This document shows positions 56,521 through 64,000 of a stretch of DNA of 64,000 nt, one piece after another (within the stretch, counting starts at the first letter, position 1; every line of letters begins with the position of its first letter). Origin of the DNA: Mytilus galloprovincialis (lineage: Eukaryota > Mollusca > Bivalvia > Mytilida > Mytilidae); contig NC_134842.1 of NCBI RefSeq assembly GCF_965363235.1, forward strand, positions 7,777,112-7,841,111. The letters are read 5' to 3'. The position numbers and the translations under genes were made by a program. A model generated the notes under the pieces. It made no database searches, was not told where the DNA came from, and saw only the letters and a program-made list of their open reading frames with translations.

Positions 56521-57404
56521 TATATTATATATATAATTGAACACACATTAAGCAATTGTTGAATTTGAAGACATGTCAATAATTAATTAACTAAACCTCA
56601 TTGTGGAAAATACGAATGCTAATTGAAATCCATTCAATGTGTACATTCGAACTCACATTATGACTAATTGCCAACAGTTGATCATTGTTTCTTTTACATG
56701 AAGGCACCACATATTAAACAATTACTTTTTCGTTCAATTTTTAGGTCTTAGATACCGACTCCAAAAACGTTATTCATAATTGTTAGATTTTGTAAATCTA
56801 TTGGTAAATTTAGTTCTGTTAAATTTGTACTGAAGGTCCAACTTATCCTCTATCGTTTAGAGGAAAATATTAACAACTGATGGTCATTCAATTTTCTGTT
56901 GGGTCAGTAGCATCGGAATACCCGTTAGATTCAGTGACTTTCTCAAATATAAACAGATTCAGCAGAAAAATAAATAGTCAAGCATAATTACAATGAAATA
57001 GGACCAAACTATCTTTTACCGTCGAAAATAAATTGGAAGCGGTGGTCGTTAGGGTATTTAACTTGTTTTTTCATCCTGTTGTTAAAATGTTTGTAATCTA
57101 AAGACTTCTGTCATAAACATCTATCCAGATAAATGTCTAAAGGTTGTTGACATTCGCATATCACTTTTTAAAAATTATTAAGAAATAGATAGAAGATGAA
57201 ATAATGTGCTTATCTGTCGGATTATAAACTAAATTTAAGTTTGCAATTTTTTGTGCTCGTACTGGACGATAACGCAACCAACAATAGTGGTAGTCACAAA
57301 CACTTCAAGGACCTTCTTATGAATAAAATAATAAATTCAACTGAATCCCAACTGAATCAAAGGTCGCCGAGTATCAAATAGTTAATATACATGTCACAGC
57401 TACT

Positions 57405-57680
57405 ACTAAAAAAAGAGGGACGAAAGATACCAAAGGGACTGTCAAACTCATAAATCGAAAACAAACTGACAACTGCATGGTTAAAAATGAAAAAGACAAA
57501 CAGACAAACAATAGTACACATGACACAACATAGAAAACTAAAGAATAAACAACACGAACCCCACCAAACACTAGGGGTGATCTCAGGTGCTCCGGAAGGG
57601 TAAGCAGATCCTGCTCCACATGTTGCTTATGTGTTAACAAATCCGGTAAATAGTCTAATTCGGTAGGACACATTCTTGAA
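57405..57680 (+). repeat. R3 dispersed repeat, long copy
   Basis: 'agagggacgaaagatacc', 'aacaccaccaaacacta'-type sequence, 'ggtgctccggaagggtaagc' and 'aacaaatccggtaaatagtc'. It runs directly into the fossil ORF that follows. Confidence 0.85.
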
Positions 57681-57960
57681 AGGGAAGGGGATTGTAGTTA
57701 CGACGTAAGGAACATATCCGATATCATTTGTGAAACAGTTATTCCATAACGGTCAACCAACTCGTGATGGCGTCCGTAAAATTTACAAAGGGATGATTTC
57801 AACTTCACCATTTGGAACTCTTGGTTTAATAGCTTCCTTGTGAGCAGCAACCCTCTATCAAGAAAATCATGATAGGAAATGCAAGCACGGGAATATCGTA
57901 TCAATTGGGAGATATATACCCCGTACTCAACTTTCAAGAGTTCGTGACTCATTTCATTAT
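57681..57960 (-). pseudogene. Fossil ORF joined to R3, probably a retroelement polymerase C-terminus
   Basis: The minus frame 57952-57698 contains GVYISQLIRYSRACISYHDF, then a Leu-rich run and LCKFYGRHHELVDRYG. I recall this segment as the C-terminal end of a reverse-transcriptase-type ORF common in invertebrate mobile elements, but could not confirm it. Transcribed leftwards, the R3 repeat would be its 3' UTR. This suggests R3 copies are 3' ends of that element. Confidence 0.5.
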
Positions 57961-60868
57961 CCGCTCGTGTGTCAACGGCAGTTTGGTCGTCTCCTTATTT
58001 TGTTCTGATTTTTAAACAAAACTCGACGGTAATCAACATTTTTAAACGTACACGTATGCAACAAGTACTTTTATCTATTCAAACCATATTCATATAAAAA
58101 ACCATCGCCCTATGCAACAAACTACAGGTAAAGATCGGTGTTATCTCATTGGTCCTTTGTAAAGCTTATACTTAAAGGTTATTTTACTGTTCTGTCACAT
58201 CACAGTCAAGGGTTTTGGGTTGTTTGAGTACTCACACAGTATTTTACAACGTTGTAGTATCTATATGCCTGTTCCTTTCTGTTATATATTTAGAAGTCTT
58301 TCATTTGATTGTTGTTTTTTTCTTGCTTTTGTCATATATTTATGCTTTATTTTTCAAATTAAACCATGTTTTTTCTCATGTGAAACATTTTACATTTTGA
58401 ATATTGCTTCTTACGTTTCTATTTAATTCGATATGAAAACTAAAGTCAAGCTAATCTAGAAGAGAGAAAAATGAATACTAAACACGTCGAAAGGGAGCGT
58501 CCATTTTTTTCATTTAACAATATTATGAAGTCTTAAGGAAATCAATACTGGCTTACTGGAGTTGGTGTCTATTATGTGCAATATATGAAAATTGTCTTAT
58601 TTATTACGGAATAAAGAAAATCAAAACAATAATTCATTTTTTTAGGAAAATCAATCCATTCTTACTGGAGTGAGTGTTCCATCCGTAGAATATTTCCTTC
58701 AATGAAACAGTTAAATTCCATTAACTCTGTAATCACACACAAAACAATTGTCAAAATCAAAAGGAAGCGTTTTCATTTGTTTTTTTTAAATACATGATAA
58801 AATGTTTACGCAAATGCAGAAATAACAGACGGACGGACGGACATAACAAGTAGTATATACAAAATTTGACAATCGTTTAAATTTGAGTCCAGTCTGACTG
58901 TCCATGTTTGGCAGTTTTATTTTCATTTAATTTAAATATTTCTGAAAGAAAATATCTTATAGATAAAAGTATTTTTTTAAATCGTTTAGTTAAATTATGT
59001 GACCATGGGAAAGCCCAGTTATTTTACTGTGTGTTTCTTTTCCGTAATATAATATATTTCCTTTATAGTATAGGTGTGCAACTAAATCTTTAACAATAGT
59101 CATTGTGAGGATTTCGACCAAAGTTGTAAGTATGTTGTTTCATTTTAACTGATAACATTTTAGGAAATAAGAAGAATGAAAGCATATGCATTTACCTTAA
59201 TATACATTAAATCCTGTCTAGTATGTTTAGTTAGTATAAAATTATACACACTAAGACAACCACACTTGACATTGATAATGTTTGTATGTTTACTTCAGTC
59301 CAGTGTGTATGCATCTTTATGTAATACGTCATGCATGTTAGTAATGTTAAAATATTATGAAGAGTTCGGCGGTCTAGCAATAGTCTACTAACGGTCTTCG
59401 TGTGTATTATCTCCGTATTTTCGATGCATTATTTTGATACCAACCCCATGAATACAAGTTCCAAGATGGAGACATTTTGTTCCTTAAATAATGTTTCATT
59501 TGAATTGAACATGCATGTTTTAAATACCACTATTTCCTGCCTTATATTTTGCAAATTTACACTAACAAATGAAGGACAAATCATAATTCGCCTATAAGTA
59601 TGTCATACGTTAGTAATATAATAACTAGTGTAACTGTGTGTGCCACTGCCAATAAATCAAAGCTGTGTTAGTACAATGCAATACGCTTAGCTGATATTCA
59701 AAATGACGATGGGGACTTTTTCATTATCTGGGACAGACATAATTTTGAGTAATCAGGTTGTAATTTGTTTTCAAACAAAAACGCTAATCGAATTCACGAC
59801 CTTCCGCACTCAAAACAAACACCAATGCGCTTTTTGTAAAGAAAATAAGCATTTCCCCAAATGTGAAACACATATATTTAATTGTACTTCTTGTAAACAT
59901 GAGGAAGTATAACTGAGATTCATTGGTGAATAAGACTTGCGTTTTAACACGCAAGCGAAATTAAACGGATGAAGAATTATTAACACTACCCAGGTAATAT
60001 CATCCATTCATTTGTTACTCGTTCTATACTGTATGTGTATTGTGATATTGTAAATATGAAATGTTCTCAAATATGTTTCTGTCATAAAATATGTTTTATT
60101 AATATCGCACCTTAAAACAGACTACACATAATCTGAACACTCGACCATTCGGATAGTTTTATATTTATTTTATGCATCGGAATATTTTTTATTGATTAAG
60201 ATGGAAACGTGGCGTCCATGCATTACACAGTTTATAGTATATGGAGTGCTTTAAAATCATCTATTTATTTTAGAAGTATCTATTATTGATTTTTAGTACA
60301 GATATTTTTATATTTCATTTTTTAAGAACATGTTGAATAATTTGATACAAATTATGACCTTCTTGAGATTTGATTCGTTCTGATTGTTCGTATGAGGGAT
60401 TTTTACAGGAAATTTAAGTTAAAAAAACGTTTTAGTTAAACTTAAAAAAGAACAAATATCATTTATAATTGTCTTTATCATATACTTCCGACAACTTGTT
60501 TTGATATGAGGCAACAAGCATGTTGAATCATCCTTTTGTACAAACAATTTTAATATAAGACAATATATAAACTGTAAATCTTACAACTATTCCAAATGAA
60601 ATTTTAATTTGAGACAGTATATATATACTGCAAATCAAACCACTATTTCAAATGAAATGTTTTGGGTAAAAACCAATATATTTTATAAATTCCGTATTTT
60701 GTATAAATAATGTAATGTCATAAATAGAATACCACAAAAACGTTATACACGAGGCGGCTGCGAATACATTGTCAATGCAATTTAAGTGTCCAAATAACAC
60801 AACAATATCAATAAAGTATTCATCATTTTGCATCATTTCTGTTTCAGATATTATATATGTGTCAAAAC
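57961..60868. other. 2.9 kb without a recognisable gene
   Basis: AT-rich; a short (GGAC)n run at about 58829-58842. The 70-codon frame at 59703-59912 ends with a Cys/His cluster (CAFCKENKHFPKC) but nothing supports it. No gene called. Confidence 0.45.
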
Positions 60869-60984
60869 AAAGTAAAATCAGAAAAATACCGAACTCCGAG
60901 GAAAATTCAAAACGGAAAGTCCCTAATCAAATGGCAAAATCAAAAGCTCAAACGAATGGATAACAACTGTCGTATTCCTGATTT
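60869..60984 (+). repeat. R2 dispersed repeat, interrupted by a LINE
   Basis: 'ccgaactccgaggaaaattc', 'aaacggaaagtccctaatca' and 'ggataacaactgtcgtattc'. It breaks off right after 'cctgat', where other copies read 'cctgacttggtac', at the A/T-rich tail of the LINE. Confidence 0.85.
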
Positions 60985-63900
60985 CATTTTTTTTCTTTTT
61001 TTTTCTTTTTTGTAATGTGTTTATTGGCAAATAACTACATATATATTAACAATAGTAAATAAGTTCATAGTACATCAGCAAAATCGAGACAAGTACATAA
61101 AGTTGATATTTTGAATCCTTCTATAAATGTTTAATATTATTAATAATAATTTTAAAAAAAGAATAGAAAATCTTAATCTGAGGTAGCATGGATTGGGTAG
61201 ATAATTTTATTACGTGAAAGTTAACTTATAAAATCATTCTATTAGTTGGAGCCAGGGGTTCCAGCAGGTGTTCGCTCTTTGCAGTGGTTTATTTTTATAA
61301 AATATTATTTTTTCAATAAACAAATTTTCTTTAAGATAATTGTTTAAGGCTACACTATTTACTTGTCCACATTGCATTGTTGTTTTGTATATATAGTATT
61401 TAGTAAATAGTATTATGAGATTTCTTATGTAGTTTTTTTCTGTTTTTTCTAATATCCCAAATAAGACAATATCTAAATTAAGTGGTAGTTCAATTTGGAC
61501 TTTTGAATATATCCATTTATTAAGTTCTTCCCAAACATCAAAAGCTTTTGGACCAGAATATGTGTTCAATAGTTTCTATTGAGTCCGAACAGAAAGTGCA
61601 TCTATTGTTTTGTGAGACTTTAATTTTGTAGAGTAATTTATTAGTTCCCAAGATTCTGTGATTAATCCTGTATTGGAGCAACTGTAATTTTGAGTTTTTA
61701 GTAATGTAAAACGGAAGTCTGTATATTTTATTCCAAATAATATTATGTCTATTTAAGATTAAGGACCACTTTTCCTGTGATGTGATATTTGTTATTTTTT
61801 CATTTAAAACATTGTACATGTCTTTTGATCCTTTTGTAGATTTCATAAATATAGAAATAGTAGTTGGTATAATTGGCCCATAAGGCTTTATAAGCTGATT
61901 ACTTTCAATATTAAGACTTAATATGAATAAACAGCTGACATTACTCCTTGAAATATAAGAAAGTTGGTATCAATATTATATGTTTTTTTTTAAATTCCTG
62001 CCAATTCATTAAATGTCCATCATTATCAATTAAATCATTTATTAGCCAGACGCCTTTTTCTGTCCATTTTTTATACAGAGGGATTTGATTACCAATTTTA
62101 ATTTCTTAATTATTCCATGTGATAAAATCATTTTCGTTCTTAATAGCTATTTTGGTTTGTAGTTCAGTCCAAGCATTTAAAACCTCCTGCCAAAAAGGAT
62201 TTCTTACTTGTGTTCTTGGACCTACCAAGAATAATTCATTTAATTCAATTTTTTCAGTATAAGTTAGTAACTTACAATAATTATTAGTTTGTTTGATTAT
62301 TCTTCTTATCCAAGTTAGTTTTAATCCTTTGATGTACAGTTTTAGATTTTACATGTTAAGTCCACCCAGTTCATATATTTGAGCAATTGTTTCTCTTTTA
62401 AATTTGTCTGGTTTACCATCCCAAATAAAATCAAATAATTTTTTATGATTTGATTTAATAATCCATTATCAAGATTTGGTAAAGTTAGAAATAGGTGATT
62501 GAGCTTTGAGATTATAAGACTTTTAATTATAGTAATTTTTCCAATTGGGGATAAGTATTTGTTAGACCAGCTTTTCATTGTTCTTTCTATATCTTTAAAT
62601 TTGGGTTCAAAATTTAGTGTTTTCATTTCTTGTAAGTCTACTGAATATTTAATACCCAAGAGAGTAAATCTGTTTGAACCCCACTCTAATCCCCACTTTA
62701 CACACATTGTATCTTGGCTATATTTCTTTTTCCCAATCCAGACTACCTTTGTTTTCTCTAAATTCATCTTTAGACCAGACCATTCAGCATATAGTTCTAA
62801 AACACAAAGAGATGCATCTAAGGATTCTGGTGAACCATTTAAAATAAGTGTGGTGTCATCAGCATATTGTGATATCAAAAATTCTGAAACTTCAATAGTA
62901 ATACCTTTTATATTTTCGTTTTTTCTAAGTAATATTCCTAAAATTTCTGCACATAACAAGAAAATGTAAGGGGATAAAGGATCCCCTTGTCTGCAACCTC
63001 TTTCAATGGTAAAAATATCTGACAGAAAATTATTGCTGATTTGGTATTTGTAAAAAAAGTTTTAACCCAATGTTTTATGGAATTTCCAAAGTTGAAAAAA
63101 TCAAGAACTTGTTCTATGAAAATCCAGGAAATTGTATCAAAAGCTTTTTCAACGTCAATGAAGAGGAGAATGCCTTGGATATCATTTTCTTCAGTGTAGT
63201 GTAGTAAATCGTATATTAGTCTGGTGTTTTCACCAATAAATCTACCAGGTATAAATCCTGTTTGGTCATTATTAATTACGTTTGTTAAAACAGACTTTAT
63301 CATTTCTGCAATGCAACTTGATGCTAATTTATAAATATTATTTAAAAGACTGATTGGCCGCCAATTCTTCATGTATTGTTTTGGTTTGTCACCTTTTGGT
63401 ATGCAAGTTTTAATACCTTGTTTTGGGGTAATAGACATTTCCCCTTGATTATAGCAATATTTAATTGATCTATGTATGAATTTACCTATATCAATCCAAA
63501 AAAATTTTAGGAATTCATTTGTATATCCATCCGATCCTGGACTTTTCTCATTTTTCATTCTTTTAATTGCATCAGTCAATTCTATAAATGATATTTCCCC
63601 TTCTAACGACTCTTTCATATTTTCAGATAATTTTGGTATATCTTTATGGGGTAAAGCATTGTTCAGATTAATAGATTTTATTGTCTCATTTTTGGAATAT
63701 AGATTTTTGTAATAATTTTTCGCTTCATTTAGAATTCGTTTTTGGTTTTCAATTATATTTCCTGATTTATCAATTAATTAAGGAATTGTTTTATTTACAT
63801 AATTTTTTGTCTCTAAATTTATGAAATATTTTGAAGGTTTCTCTCCTTCTTCTACCCATTGTGTTTTTGACCTTATGTATTGACCCCTCATTTTATTTTG

Positions 63901-64000
63901 ACTGAGAATTCTAAGATCTGTTTTCTTATTTTCTATCTGTTCCAAAATTTCATCTGTTTGGGTTATTTCTTCCAACTTGTTTATAACTTCAGATAGCAAA
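60985..64000 (-). mobile_element. LINE (L1/Tx1-like) on the minus strand, continuing past the window
   Basis: The 3' end is a T-rich run on the + strand (about 60985-61016), i.e. an A-rich tail. The 5' end lies beyond 64000. At least 3 kb is present, covering the linker, reverse transcriptase and C-terminal domain. It is a different subfamily from the LINE at 13142-16989, with low sequence similarity despite the shared motif order. Confidence 0.88.
61234..63999 (-). pseudogene. LINE ORF2: reverse transcriptase and C-terminal domain, broken
   Basis: Reading leftwards: 63999-63778 linker (WVEEGEKPSKYF), a stop at about 63778, then 63618-62938 with SPGSDGYTNEF, CIPKGDKP, WRPISLLN, DQTGFIPGRFIGEN and catalytic LLFIDVEKAFD. 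A frameshift near 63000 spoils the usual QGDPLSP segment. Then 62959-62342 holds the catalytic QYADDTTLIL. After further damage (61850-62340) come the C-terminal pieces 61846-61538 with CTFCSDSIETIEH and 61569-61234. It has at least one stop and three frameshifts, so it is inactive. Confidence 0.88.

Noticed and set aside
59703..59912. Small ORF with a Cys/His cluster
   Set aside because: The spacing fits no zinc-finger type I know, and there are no splice sites, paralogs or poly(A) signal to support it.
62499..62969. 156-codon + ORF
   Set aside because: It is antisense to the reverse transcriptase of the minus-strand LINE, including the YADD motif.

Overview
The window looks like nuclear DNA of a marine bivalve, most likely a mussel of the genus Mytilus. 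It is AT-rich and intron-rich, gene-poor, and dense with short dispersed repeats. Several of these repeats I recognise from memory as mussel repeats, for example the family ending in 'ggtacctttgataacta' at both 1-29 and about 55977-56058. The genus call rests on that recollection and was not tested by a search.

The left part (about 0.3-28.4 kb) is a decayed tandem array of one duplicated unit carrying a rhodopsin-like (class A) G-protein-coupled receptor. Unit A (about 290-9610) has the longest receptor ORF (7707-8729), but its TM1 at 7640-7702 is out of frame. Unit D (about 9815-11680) is a collapsed copy that keeps only its two ends. Unit B/C (17337-20925 plus 26785-28375) is split by a 5.9-kb block of other repeats; its receptor keeps TM1 but has lost exactly 666 bp covering TM2 to the third intracellular loop. 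Between D and B/C lies a broken Maverick/Polinton-type DNA (virus-like) element at 11681-13141 and 17004-17336. A 5'-truncated LINE (13142-16989) sits inside it, flanked by a 14-bp target-site duplication.

The right part (about 32.3-56.2 kb) holds two related multi-exon genes on the + strand, about 17 kb apart. Both predict one LDL-receptor class A domain, a short CX6CX4CX6C module, a Ser/Thr-rich mucin-like stalk, one transmembrane helix and a very short cytoplasmic tail. The LDLa exons are both 108 bp, and the intron phases (1, 1, 2) agree. The stalks differ greatly in length (336 versus 102 codons per stalk exon). These are the best candidates for working genes here; I do not know a named family with this architecture.

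The rest is mobile DNA: four further LINE fragments (one running off the right end), a Tc1-like transposon relic in an intron of the second LDLa gene, tRNA-derived SINEs, a TTAA-flanked MITE, several long hairpin elements, TA microsatellites, two minisatellites, and at least six families of mussel-type dispersed repeats, here called R1 to R6. No rRNA, convincing tRNA gene or CRISPR array was seen.
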